Part shown: positions 25,409 to 32,927 of the stretch, one piece after another
Layout of the letters: the number at the start of each line of letters is the position of its first letter
Position numbering within the stretch: the first letter of the stretch is position 1
From: a bacterium
Lineage (GTDB): Bacteria > Krumholzibacteriota > Krumholzibacteriia > Krumholzibacteriales > WJIX01
Assembly (NCBI GenBank): GCA_014730075.1
Contig: WJIX01000182.1
Span: 1-32,927, forward strand
Length of the DNA: 32,927 bases
Direction: 5' to 3'
Program-made: the position numbers and the translations under genes
The notes under the pieces: model-generated
What the model was told of the DNA's origin: nothing
The model's database searches: none
The model's input: the letters and a program-made list of their open reading frames with translations, nothing else

Positions 25409-25861
25409 GTGGCAGCTGACCATACAGAGATACGTGAATATATCAGGGAACTTCTCAGAAAGCAGAGGCTGATGGTTCTGGCCTCAAAGGGGTCGGAGTA
25501 TCCTTACTGCAACCTGGTGGGGTTCGCCTTCACGGAGGACCTGAAATATTTCATCTTCATTACAGGGCGTGACAGCCGTAAGTACAGAAATATCAAGGCC
25601 AACGGCAGGGTTTCACTCCTGCTGGACAACCGGCGAAACAGTGTGGAGGATTTCAGAGAAGCTGCCGCGGTAAGCGTATTCGGAGAGGCGGAGGAAGTTG
25701 AAGGAAAGGAACTTGAAGCTCTGCAGGCGCTATATCTGAAGAGGCATCCCCACCTGAGAGAATTCCTGTTTTCTCCCTATACGGCCCTGTTCAGGGTCAG
25801 AGCAATAAAGTATATCCTGGTGCGGAGATTCCAGGAAGTAGTGGAACTGGATATGGAATAA
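25409..25861 (+). CDS. Pyridoxamine-5'-phosphate-oxidase-fold (flavin-binding) protein
   Basis: GTG 25409 is preferred because AAAGGGGGA lies six bases upstream; the ATG at 25331 has no ribosome site and adds residues foreign to the family. The 150-residue product has the split-barrel pattern: L-M-V-L-A-S-K-G, Y-P-Y-C-N-L-V-G-F-A, a T-G-R-D-S-R-K-Y-R-N-I segment that usually contacts the FMN phosphate, then V-S-L-L-L-D-N-R and a late V-F-G-E-A-E. Members bind FMN, F420 or heme, so cofactor and substrate are open. The gene ends 47 bases before the PEP-utilising enzyme and is likely the first gene of that unit. Confidence 0.8.
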   Translation: MAADHTEIREYIRELLRKQRLMVLASKGSEYPYCNLVGFAFTEDLKYFIFITGRDSRKYRNIKANGRVSLLLDNRRNSVEDFREAAAVSVFGEAEEVEGKELEALQALYLKRHPHLREFLFSPYTALFRVRAIKYILVRRFQEVVELDME

Positions 25862-25908
25862 AGACCTTCGTTGACCCGCTATAGTCAATATGGAAAGGTG
25901 TAATCGGG

Positions 25909-28092
25909 ATGGATCCGATTGTGCTGCCTCTGGGTTCTCCAGAGGCGGGAGACAGCAAACTCTGCGGTAACAAGGCGGCAGCTCTTTCAGTAATGATAGG
26001 CGAGGGGATTTCCGTTCCGGATGGGTTTGTTATTGCCACACCGGCCTACCGGCTTTTCGTTAAGGAAAATGATCTGGAGGGGATAATAGTAATGGAAACT
26101 GCCCGCAAGCCCCTGGATCAGATGCGCTGGGAGGAGATGTGGGATGCTTCGCTTCGGATAAGGAACGGTTTCATGCGCGGCCGGCTCCCCGGAAGGATCG
26201 AGGATGCCCTGAAAAATCAGTTAGGGAGCTGGATGAAGGGAAAGTCTCTGGCGGTGAGGTCATCTTCCCTGCTGGAGGATGCCGCCGGTACTTCCTTTGC
26301 GGGACTGCACGAATCTGTGATTAATGTTAGAAATTTCCAGGATCTTGTCGAAGCGCTGCTGAGTGTGTGGGCATCGCTCTGGTCGGATGCTGTCCTTGCA
26401 TACGCCAGGGAGCTCGAATTGGAAAAGAGTGATGCCGCCATGGCGGTGGTGGTACAGGAGCTGGTGGAGGGAGAGAGCTCCGGAGTGGCCTTTGGAGTTG
26501 ATCCCAGCGGCCGCAGCCGCAGTATCATAGAGGCTGTATTCGGCCTCAACAAGGGTATGGTGGACGGAGATGTACAGCCGGACCGCTGGATATTGGACCG
26601 CCAGAGCGGTGAAGTCCTTTCTATAGAAAGGGCGGAACATGAGAGGCGGGTGATTGCCGGCAGAGAGGGGACAACCTTCGAGAAGCTGGAGGACCAGGAT
26701 AAGGACAGGCTACCTCTTTCGGAGCAGCAGGCAGGAGAAATATTCGGCGCTGTCCGGAAGGTGGAAGATATATTCGGTTCTCCCCAGGATATGGAATGGA
26801 CTATCCGGGATGGTTCTCTCTACCTGCTCCAGTCCCGGCCGGTAACAACGGGGCGTATCGGAGAGGATGGTGACCGCCGGTCATTTGATCTAAGTCTCAG
26901 AAAGAGTTTCAACACCCTCAGTGAAATGTCGGGCCGGATAACAGAAGAGCTTATACCAGGGATGATTTCAGAAGCGGATGAAATATCAGCCACTGATCCT
27001 GCATCCCTGGATGATGGGGAGCTTGCCGGAGAGATAATGGAAAGGAGCCGGCTTTTTAAGAAATGGAAGAATATCTACTGGGATGATTTCATCCCATTCG
27101 CCCACGGAGTCCGGCTGTTCGGCAGGATTTACAATGACCGGGTGAAACCTGATGATCCATACCAGTTCGTGGATTTGCTATCGGCCTCGGAGACACTGAG
27201 TGTCAAACGCAACAGGAAGCTTGTTGAGCTGGCGGGGGAACTGGCAGATAACCCCGATCTTAACATATTGGAGCCGGATCAGAGACACAGCCCTTTCGAT
27301 AAGAAGCTGGAAGAATTTATAAGTGATTACGGAGGGCTTTCCTGTGAGGGAGGAGGTTGCAGGGATGAGAAGAGCGGGCTCCTGTCGCTCCTCCGGGAAT
27401 TAGCCGGGAGTGGGCGTCTGACCGCCGGAGAGGGTGCGAAGAGAAAGAGCAGTAGCGATACTGATCGGCTGGCTGAAAAGTTTCTGGAGAGTTTCCCAGA
27501 AGAGGAGAAGGAGTATGCATCAGAACTGCTTGAGATCGCCAGGGAAAGCTACCGGATCAGGGATGATGACAACATCTATCTGGGAAGATTCGAGAGATCC
27601 CTGAATGAGGTGATGGAAGAGGGAAAGAAACGGCTGGGCAGCAGGTGCGGCGGTTCTGCCGACTGCGAAGACCCTGAAGCCCTGGCTCGGGCTCTTCGGG
27701 ACCCGGATTATACCCTGCCTGAGAAGGAAGCCGGCTCTGAGGAAATTAGAGAAGCCGGTGTGACGGCCCGGCAGCTCAGGGGCCAGCCCGCCGGGAGCGG
27801 GATAGCAAGGGGGACTGCAAGGGTTGCCATCAGGAGTGAAGACCTCTTCGATGTCAGGGAAGGGGAGATTCTGGTATGTGATGCCATAGACCCCAATATG
27901 ACTTTCGTTATCCCCCTGGTCGCGGGGATAGTGGAACGGAGGGGAGGTATGCTGGTTCACGGGGCCATAGTGGCCCGGGAGTACGGGCTTCCCTGCGTAA
28001 CCGGAGTTGCCGACGCGACCAGGGTGATTGATACCGGGGACAGTGTGACAGTTGACGGATATGACGGCCTGGTGATAATACACCGTGATTAA
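25909..28092 (+). CDS. PEP-synthase/rifampin-phosphotransferase-like enzyme
   Basis: The 727-residue protein has an N-terminal ATP-grasp PEP/pyruvate-binding domain (~1-310) with G-N-K-A-A-A-L, L-A-V-R-S-S-S-L-L-E-D (R117) and M-E-W-T-I-R-D-G-S-L-Y-L-L-Q-S-R-P. A middle region of ~330 residues follows, and then a C-terminal swivelling histidine domain with G-G-M-L-V-H-G-A-I-V-A-R-E, where H684 is the phospho-carrier. The C-terminal PEP/pyruvate barrel of true PEP synthase is missing. The order ATP domain, substrate domain, His domain is that of rifampin phosphotransferase, which moves the beta-phosphate of ATP to a small molecule. The substrate here cannot be read from the sequence. The middle region has C-x5-C and C-x5-C pairs (S-C-E-G-G-G-C; S-R-C-G-G-S-A-D-C). 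Confidence 0.85.
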   Translation: MDPIVLPLGSPEAGDSKLCGNKAAALSVMIGEGISVPDGFVIATPAYRLFVKENDLEGIIVMETARKPLDQMRWEEMWDASLRIRNGFMRGRLPGRIEDALKNQLGSWMKGKSLAVRSSSLLEDAAGTSFAGLHESVINVRNFQDLVEALLSVWASLWSDAVLAYARELELEKSDAAMAVVVQELVEGESSGVAFGVDPSGRSRSIIEAVFGLNKGMVDGDVQPDRWILDRQSGEVLSIERAEHERRVIAGREGTTFEKLEDQDKDRLPLSEQQAGEIFGAVRKVEDIFGSPQDMEWTIRDGSLYLLQSRPVTTGRIGEDGDRRSFDLSLRKSFNTLSEMSGRITEELIPGMISEADEISATDPASLDDGELAGEIMERSRLFKKWKNIYWDDFIPFAHGVRLFGRIYNDRVKPDDPYQFVDLLSASETLSVKRNRKLVELAGELADNPDLNILEPDQRHSPFDKKLEEFISDYGGLSCEGGGCRDEKSGLLSLLRELAGSGRLTAGEGAKRKSSSDTDRLAEKFLESFPEEEKEYASELLEIARESYRIRDDDNIYLGRFERSLNEVMEEGKKRLGSRCGGSADCEDPEALARALRDPDYTLPEKEAGSEEIREAGVTARQLRGQPAGSGIARGTARVAIRSEDLFDVREGEILVCDAIDPNMTFVIPLVAGIVERRGGMLVHGAIVAREYGLPCVTGVADATRVIDTGDSVTVDGYDGLVIIHRD

Positions 28093-28105
28093 GGAGCTGC
28101 CGTAA

Positions 28106-29167
28106 GTGTCTGATTACGTAGAAATTATCAAAGAACTCAGCGGCCTGGGAACGGTACCGGGAAAAGCGGCGGAGAGCTTTTCAAGGGAGTTTCACCGTAT
28201 AGTTCCGGTGGTGGAGCAGACACTTGAGCATGAAGGTATTGATTCCTCTTTCATACGTTCCGGCACTGTTCATTTCGGACGAACCCTGGAGGCGGTATAC
28301 CGGTATTCCCTCTGGGAGGCGCTGGCAGCTGAAGTGAAAGGACTGGCCGGCGGGCTTTCAGCGAGAGGGTCTGAAGACCGCTTTTCCGGGATGCTCAGGG
28401 GTTGGATTATGGGGATAATGAGCGCGGTGGGATCACCGGAGGTTTATCAGCTGGTCCGGCCACTGGAGCTTATCCGTGAAAGAGCAGGCCTGTTTAAATC
28501 CGCGGCTTCCGCGGAAGATAGCCGGGGAGTGGCGGAATATGACAGTTCCTTTACCTCCTCTGTTCTGGCTGGAAGATCGGGCGAGGCCGCAGAAAGGGCG
28601 GTATCCGAGTATCGCCGCGGTGTTTCCCCGGACGATGTTCTGAGCAGGCTGTTCTATCCTTCTCTGGTTGAGATCGGAAGAAGGTGGAGCGAGAATCTGA
28701 TAGGTGTGGCGGAGGAGCATGCGGCTACTTCCACACTCAGGGCGGCGGCCCATAATTTTTTCGATTCTATCTCTGTCGATCAGAGCTACTGCCTGTCCAT
28801 GATGGTGACCTGCGTTCCCGGAGACGAGCATGAGCTGGGGCCGGAAATATTGTCACTCTATCTATCCTCCATGGGCTGGAAAGTGTTCTTTGTGGGGCGC
28901 AGCCTCCCGAGGGGTGACATAATCAGGGAACTTGACCGGGGCGGGTATCAGGTTTCTCTGCTCTCGGTATCATTGGTCCGTCACCTCCCCTCCTTCGAAA
29001 ATCTGGCCGGGGAGATTCGAGGGAGCCATCCGGAAATATTTCTTATTGCCGGGGGCGCGGCGCTTACCTACGGAGAGAGGGTGATGCGGGAGCTCGCCGA
29101 TGAAGTGGCGGAGACACCGCGCCAGGTTCACCGGATCCTTCTGGGACTGGAGAATGCCGATGCGTAG
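28106..29167 (+). CDS. Cobalamin-binding protein with CarH-type photoreceptor motif, no DNA-binding domain
   Basis: The 353-residue protein starts at GTG 28106, with AAGGAG ten bases upstream. The first ~145 residues are a helical region I do not recognise. Residues ~150-220 form the four-helix B12 cap with W194-x9-E204-H205, the exact spacing of the W-x9-EH motif of CarH-type light sensors. The Rossmann B12 domain follows with D240-x-H242-x2-G245 (H242 would be the lower cobalt ligand), a S-V-S-L loop (287-290) and A-G-G at 315-317. It should bind cobalamin, perhaps adenosylcobalamin. CarH regulators carry a MerR helix-turn-helix; this protein does not, so signalling would go through a partner. 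It overlaps the permease start by 8 bases and lies 13 bases after the phosphotransferase. Confidence 0.85.
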   Translation: MSDYVEIIKELSGLGTVPGKAAESFSREFHRIVPVVEQTLEHEGIDSSFIRSGTVHFGRTLEAVYRYSLWEALAAEVKGLAGGLSARGSEDRFSGMLRGWIMGIMSAVGSPEVYQLVRPLELIRERAGLFKSAASAEDSRGVAEYDSSFTSSVLAGRSGEAAERAVSEYRRGVSPDDVLSRLFYPSLVEIGRRWSENLIGVAEEHAATSTLRAAAHNFFDSISVDQSYCLSMMVTCVPGDEHELGPEILSLYLSSMGWKVFFVGRSLPRGDIIRELDRGGYQVSLLSVSLVRHLPSFENLAGEIRGSHPEIFLIAGGAALTYGERVMRELADEVAETPRQVHRILLGLENADA

Positions 29168-30281
29168 GACAGCCGCCTTCAAGATGCTTTTTCATGACCG
29201 GGCCGCGGCGATCGGTTCCATATCGGGGGTGATAGCGATTATTTTCCTGGTGGGACAGCAGCTGACAATTTTCTTCGGGCTTCTGACCTTTATGTCAAGT
29301 GTGGTTGATATCAGCGGGGCTGATATCTGGGTCCTGTCAGAGAATGCAGATAACGCGAATTCCTCCGGTACAGTCCCCGCCAGCTATCGCGACCGTATTA
29401 TAGGTGTGGAGGGAGTGGACCTGGTAGAGCCGCTGATTCTTGGAGGGGGGCTGATCCGCAGGGATAACGGAAATTACCAGGCTATCCAGATAATAGGGGT
29501 AAAGCGGCCCCATCTCCTGGGCGGGCCTAACCGCTTTCACCGGGGATCGATAGGGGACATTCTGGATTACGAAGGAGTCACCGTGGAATACCTTGAGCTG
29601 GGAACGCTGGATAATCCCGATATCGGTTCCCTCTTCGAAATAAATGAAGAGCGGGTGAGGGTTAGGGCCATAACCAGGGGTGTCAGGGGATTCAGCGGCA
29701 ACATGGTATTCACCAACCTGGAGAAAGCCCGTAAGCTTACCGGCATTCCACCCGACCGGTACAGTTCCCTGCTGGTCACGGTGCGGGATCACTCCCGGAT
29801 TGAATACATGATCAGGCTTCTCAGAACGGTCCTTCCCCGCGCGGATATCTACTCCAGCGATGAACTGTCACGAATGACCAAGCTTTATTACCTCAAGAAC
29901 ACCGGTATCGGGGGAAGTTTCGGATTCTCCACACTGATGGGAGCACTGGTAGGGGTAGTTATAATAGCCCTGACCATGTATACCAATGTGATGAATAAGA
30001 AAAGAGATTACGCCATGCTGAGGGCCCTGGGGGGCAGAAAAAAGGATGTACTCTATATTATATTCATTCAGACCATCTATATTGCATTCATAGGTATTCT
30101 GATCGGATTTACTCTGCTCAGTCTGTTCCTGCTCGGCACCAGGGATTCCAACCTTCCCAGCTATATGCCCTGGTGGGCGCCGCCCATTCATGCCCTGTTT
30201 ACGTTTATCCTCTGCCTCTTCGGATCGATAATAGCGATGAGGAGGGCGGTCAGCATTGAACCCGCAACGGTGTTCAGATAG
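29160..30281 (+). CDS. ABC exporter permease, DevC/MacB-FtsX type
   Basis: The chosen start ATG 29160 has GGAG seven bases upstream; ATG 29154 is also possible. The 373-residue protein has one N-terminal membrane helix (~19-42: A-I-G-S-I-S-G-V-I-A-I-I-F-L-V-G), a large extracytoplasmic domain with A-D-I-W-V-L and R-D-R-I-I-G-V-E-G-V, then three C-terminal helices with the FtsX-like Y-A-M-L-R-A-L-G-G-R-K-K-D turn. This is the topology of DevC/MacB-type permeases, which drive export by mechanical transmission to a membrane-fusion protein. It pairs with the ATPase and the HlyD-like protein downstream. DevC-like members export glycolipids or toxic compounds; the cargo here is unknown. Confidence 0.88.
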   Translation: MRRTAAFKMLFHDRAAAIGSISGVIAIIFLVGQQLTIFFGLLTFMSSVVDISGADIWVLSENADNANSSGTVPASYRDRIIGVEGVDLVEPLILGGGLIRRDNGNYQAIQIIGVKRPHLLGGPNRFHRGSIGDILDYEGVTVEYLELGTLDNPDIGSLFEINEERVRVRAITRGVRGFSGNMVFTNLEKARKLTGIPPDRYSSLLVTVRDHSRIEYMIRLLRTVLPRADIYSSDELSRMTKLYYLKNTGIGGSFGFSTLMGALVGVVIIALTMYTNVMNKKRDYAMLRALGGRKKDVLYIIFIQTIYIAFIGILIGFTLLSLFLLGTRDSNLPSYMPWWAPPIHALFTFILCLFGSIIAMRRAVSIEPATVFR

Positions 30282-30298
30282 TACCGGGAGATATTGAT

Positions 30299-31027
30299 AT
30301 GACCGATAGCGGTAACGGAAATAATAGTCCGGTAATAGCCCTCAGGGGGATAGCCCGCGATTTTTACGACGGAAAACAGCGGAGGAGAGTTCTGTCCGAC
30401 ATAGATACCGCATTCTACCGGGGAGAGTTTACCATTATATCGGGCCCTTCCGGCAGCGGGAAGACCACTCTGCTTACCATAATGGCCCTGATCCTGAGGC
30501 CTACCGAGGGAACCGTGATCCTTCTGGGTAACGAGATAACTGATGCCAGCGAGAATGTCCTGGCCACTTACCGTTACAAACATTACGGATTCGTTTTTCA
30601 GAACGCGGCACTGATACCGGCCCTGACAGTCAATGAGAATATCCTTCTGGCTTCTGCGGTGCAGGGAGCGAGGATCCCCCGGGCATTGCGGATGAAGGCG
30701 ACCGGGATAATAGAGAAGCTGGGGCTCTCTGAATTCGCCAACACCAGGGCTGAACGCCTGTCCGGGGGGCAGAAGCAGAGAGTGGCGATAGGCCGGGCTC
30801 TTATCAACGACCCGGTAATGGTACTTTGTGACGAGCCCACTTCGGCGCTGGATGTTAAGAGCAGTGAACTGGTACTTCAGACACTCAAGGACCTGGCCAG
30901 GGAGGATAGGGCTATCGTGCTGGTAACGCATGATCCAAGGGTGTTTCCGTATGCGGACCGGCTGATACAGATAGAGGATGGAAGAATAAGGACCGATACG
31001 GGGGTCTCGCAGAAGAGTAATTTATGA
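30299..31027 (+). CDS. ABC exporter ATPase, DevA/LolD-MacB type
   Basis: The 242-residue ATPase is complete: Walker A G-P-S-G-S-G-K-T-T (49-57), signature L-S-G-G-Q (154-158), Walker B V-M-V-L-C-D-E-P (173-180) with catalytic E179, and switch H211. It belongs to the LolD/MacB/DevA subgroup of ATPases that work with FtsX-like permeases. It starts 17 bases after the permease, with GGGAG upstream of the ATG. Its stop codon overlaps an ATG (ATGA, 31024-31027) that opens a 23-codon frame running to the next gene. Confidence 0.95.
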   Translation: MTDSGNGNNSPVIALRGIARDFYDGKQRRRVLSDIDTAFYRGEFTIISGPSGSGKTTLLTIMALILRPTEGTVILLGNEITDASENVLATYRYKHYGFVFQNAALIPALTVNENILLASAVQGARIPRALRMKATGIIEKLGLSEFANTRAERLSGGQKQRVAIGRALINDPVMVLCDEPTSALDVKSSELVLQTLKDLAREDRAIVLVTHDPRVFPYADRLIQIEDGRIRTDTGVSQKSNL

Positions 31028-31095
31028 AGAGAGTTGGTTTGAGACTGATTTTTTCAGGAAGAATAGAACCGGCAAAGGCAGGGATAAAGAAATGA
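31024..31095 (+). CDS. Candidate 23-codon bridging ORF between ATPase and fusion protein genes
   Basis: ATG at 31024 overlaps the ATPase stop (ATGA). The frame runs 23 codons to TGA at 31093, which itself overlaps the ATG of the fusion-protein gene (again ATGA). The peptide begins M-K-R-V-G-L-R-L-I-F and is basic. No clear ribosome site is needed if translation is coupled. Both starts share ATGAAGAGAG, so the little frame may come from duplication of the gene start. It may only keep ribosomes moving, or it may be chance. Confidence 0.3.
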   Translation: MKRVGLRLIFSGRIEPAKAGIKK

Positions 31096-31973
31096 AGAGA
31101 GCAGTTATATATACCGTACTGATAGCAGTGATAATATTTCTGATTGGGTTCAATGTGATAACGGTCCGGAGAGTTTCAAGAAGACCGGGACCAGTAGAGC
31201 CGCCGGTATTGAACGAATACCCGGCTCGGATTTACGGGGTGGTGGAGCCCTCCGGCAAGGAGATAGAGGTGAGCCCGATGGAGCCGGGGGTAGTGGATGA
31301 AATTCATATCCGGGAGGGTGATACGGTGAAAGCGGGAGAGCTTCTATGTTCCCTGGAGAGTTCGGTCCGTTTGGCCAGGCTGGAAGCGGCACGTTCCAGA
31401 GTAGCAGTGGGGAGGAAGGCGGCGGAACTCAGCCGGGACCGTTATCTCAGAAACCGGGAGCTGCTGGAGGACGGTTCGATCTCCGAATCACAGTATACCG
31501 AGCTTAAACTGGAGAAGGAGCTGGACCAGCGCAGGCTGGATCTGTACGGCAGGGAACTGGAGCTGGCAAGGGCCGAACTGGAGAACCTGGAGGTTCCCTC
31601 CCCCGCCGACGGTATTGTGTATCTATGTGATATCAGAGAAGGGGAATACTTCAGTTCGGAAGGCGACCCCGGGATAATTCTGGGGCCGGTTGACCTGCAG
31701 ATCCGCTGTGATATCGAGGTGATATGGATCGGACGCCTGGCTCAGGACCGTACTTACCGGGTTCTCAACGCAGAGACGGCTGAGCCGGTGGGTACCGCTG
31801 TTTACCGGGGCTCATCAAGGTATCTGCGGTCGAAGAGGTTTTCCACCGAAGATCCCGCCAAACGGCTTTCCGCCCGCTACCAGGAAGTAATCATGGATTT
31901 TGTTCCGGAAAGAAAGGGTATCCCGATACGCCTTCCGGTGATGGTAGAGCTGCCGCCGGCATCCGGAGAATAA
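31092..31973 (+). CDS. HlyD/DevB-like membrane-fusion protein of ABC exporter
   Basis: The 293-residue protein has an N-terminal membrane anchor (~4-23), a beta-barrel/lipoyl half with V-S-P-M-E-P-G-V-V-D-E-I and I-R-E-G-D-T-V-K-A-G-E-L-L (~60-90), and a coiled-coil hairpin (~93-167) with basic and acidic heptads. The second lipoyl half is V-P-S-P-A-D-G-I-V-Y-L (~167-178), followed by a terminal beta-barrel. It would join the inner-membrane permease to an outer-membrane channel such as TolC. No TolC gene is in the window, so that part must be encoded elsewhere. It is the last gene of the 25409-31973 unit; 69 bases with no clear terminator separate it from the convergent gene. Confidence 0.9.
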   Translation: MKRAVIYTVLIAVIIFLIGFNVITVRRVSRRPGPVEPPVLNEYPARIYGVVEPSGKEIEVSPMEPGVVDEIHIREGDTVKAGELLCSLESSVRLARLEAARSRVAVGRKAAELSRDRYLRNRELLEDGSISESQYTELKLEKELDQRRLDLYGRELELARAELENLEVPSPADGIVYLCDIREGEYFSSEGDPGIILGPVDLQIRCDIEVIWIGRLAQDRTYRVLNAETAEPVGTAVYRGSSRYLRSKRFSTEDPAKRLSARYQEVIMDFVPERKGIPIRLPVMVELPPASGE

Positions 31974-32042
31974 TTTGTCCGGCGGCGCCTGAGATTCTCC
32001 TGATGGCCAGGGGGGCGAGGTCAGCTTCCGGCTCAGGGCAGT

Positions 32043-32627
32043 TCAGAACCATCCCAGCTGATCCAGTTCCCTGATACTCTCTCGCAGTTCATCATGCAGA
32101 TCCTGAAGCTCATCTGCCTCTTCCTCGATCTCTCCGGCACGCCTCTCCAGTTTTTCAGCCTTCTTCTCTATATCCTTTTCCATCCGGTCCATCTCTTTTT
32201 CCAGCTTTTCCATCCCGTCATCATCGGAGAGATCCGCCAGTGCTTTTCCCAGCGCCTTGATCGCTATCCTGACTCCGTCGGCCCCTACCCGGGCCCCTTC
32301 CAACCCTATCTCACGGGCTTCTTCCATCACCTTCTCGAACTGACTGTAATACGCCCGGACCAGCCTGCGGTCGGATCTTTTCAGGGGTATATTCTTACCC
32401 TCGATAAAGAGTTCATATTTATCAGTTATTTCTACCTTTTCACCTGAATCCCTCTCCCTGAAAATAATGGAATCTTCGTCGAATTCGAGATCGACATTCT
32501 TCCCCCTGGTGAGATTATCACCATCGATTTCATCACATATCCTGTCGTCCAGAAACCCTGCTTCGGCTTCCTGCGCCGGAGCGGCAATAAGGGTTGCCAA
32601 TCCCAGCAGAATGATAAATGCTCTCAT
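32043..32627 (-). CDS. Exported coiled-coil protein, YggN/DUF2884-like
   Basis: The 194-residue protein has a signal peptide (I-I-L-L-G-L-A-T-L-I-A-A-P-A-Q-E) and a strong ribosome site (GGGAGG before ATG 32627). The front half has beta strands with V-D-L-E-F-D-E-D-S-I-I-F and Y-E-L-F-I-E-G-K, then a helix V-R-A-Y-Y and I-G-L-E-G-A-R-V-G, as in periplasmic YggN-type (DUF2884) proteins. The back half (~135-190) is a long charged coiled coil made of K/E heptads. It ends in L-G-W-F. Function is not established for this family. Upstream, 32628-32735 is intergenic with no structure I can support. Confidence 0.75.
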   Translation of the reverse strand: MRAFIILLGLATLIAAPAQEAEAGFLDDRICDEIDGDNLTRGKNVDLEFDEDSIIFRERDSGEKVEITDKYELFIEGKNIPLKRSDRRLVRAYYSQFEKVMEEAREIGLEGARVGADGVRIAIKALGKALADLSDDDGMEKLEKEMDRMEKDIEKKAEKLERRAGEIEEEADELQDLHDELRESIRELDQLGWF

Positions 32628-32735
32628 CTGAACCTCCCGGTCAGAGATAATGATTTAATTATCCTTCACCGGTATCTACGTACCTGGGCGGCGGCAGGTT
32701 TCATGGTGATGCTGAAATTTTATATTTCGGAGATT

Positions 32736-32927
32736 TTACAGGCCGTCGAACTCACGCACGAACTCCCTGAGTTCTCCACTCAGCTTCTCCAGGGATGGCT
32801 GGTGAATATACATCATATGACCTGCCCTGAAGTGGCTTACCGTGATATTATCCTTCAGGCCGCCTTCCAGCCCCAGGTGGTCAACAGTGTATTCGGCAGC
32901 GAAGTAGGGGGTTGCCAGGTCGTAGTA
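32736..32927 (-). CDS. C-terminal end of an S10 serine carboxypeptidase (5' part outside window)
   Basis: Reading leftward from the window edge, 63 codons end at TAA (32738-32736). The fragment contains Y-Y-D-L-A-T-P-Y-F-A-A-E-Y, then F-R-A-G-H-M-M-Y-I, the S10 block with the catalytic histidine (fragment residue 37). The family hydrolyses C-terminal peptide bonds and is usually exported in bacteria. The serine and aspartate of the triad and any signal peptide lie outside the window. The end is normal, so this is an edge cut, not a broken gene. Confidence 0.85.
   Translation of the reverse strand, partial: YYDLATPYFAAEYTVDHLGLEGGLKDNITVSHFRAGHMMYIHQPSLEKLSGELREFVREFDGL

Noticed and set aside
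28085-28110. Cobalamin riboswitch upstream of the B12-binding protein gene
   Set aside because: Only 13 bases separate it from the previous gene, and I see no B12-box-like sequence there or in the 25229-25408 gap.

Overview
The window looks like chromosome of a bacterium with moderate-to-high GC content. It carries no tRNA, rRNA, CRISPR array, insertion sequence or phage gene that I can see. The best lineage clue is the secreted subtilase at 9542-11998. It ends in a FlgD-like/type A sorting domain preceded by an N-Y-P-N-P-F-N-P-T motif, which is typical of the Fibrobacteres-Chlorobi-Bacteroidetes superphylum and neighbouring candidate phyla. Hybrid cluster protein, ferredoxin, glutamate dehydrogenase and glycogen phosphorylase suit an anaerobic or microaerobic heterotroph. 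The phylum is an inference, not something I can prove here.

Layout. 1-1404 (-) is a cut-off exported TPR/DUF2271 protein. 1573-2010 (+) is a receiver-only response regulator, 2244-2522 (-) a stand-alone Smr protein, 2689-3732 (+) a parvulin-type prolyl isomerase lipoprotein, and 3761-6319 (-) glycogen phosphorylase. Two more response regulators (6627-7034, 7220-7855) and NADP-type glutamate dehydrogenase (8023-9360) follow; the last has a clear promoter and terminator. Next comes the subtilase, facing a PadR regulator/nitronate monooxygenase-like pair (12079-13598, -). After a small exported unknown (13794-14318) lies a nitrosative-stress unit read right to left: Rrf2 regulator, ferredoxin, Hcp (17296 down to 14346), with a probable operator over its promoter.

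17628-21319 (+) is a tightly packed four-gene unit: an SPFH/band-7 protein with three C-terminal zinc ribbons, then three zinc-ribbon proteins, two of them with membrane segments. They share a common layout. This resembles the SPFH/zinc-ribbon partners of PspA in Bacillus (YdjG/YdjI), but no PspA is present. It is the better of two candidates for a poorly described system. Downstream are an SGNH-like lipoprotein, a PrmC-like methyltransferase, a SnoaL-like protein and a polytopic membrane protein.

24485-25228 (-) is an exported protein with a short W-G-x-x-K-x-L-Y-R tail. 25409-31973 (+) is probably one operon: a flavin/PNPOx-fold protein, a PEP-utilising phosphotransferase laid out like rifampin phosphotransferase, a cobalamin-binding protein with the CarH-type W-x9-EH motif but no DNA-binding domain, and a DevC/DevA/DevB-like ABC exporter. 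Together they suggest B12- or light-linked sensing, a phosphotransfer modification and export. This is the second candidate system. The window closes with a YggN-like coiled-coil protein (32043-32627, -) and the last 63 residues of an S10 serine carboxypeptidase (-).
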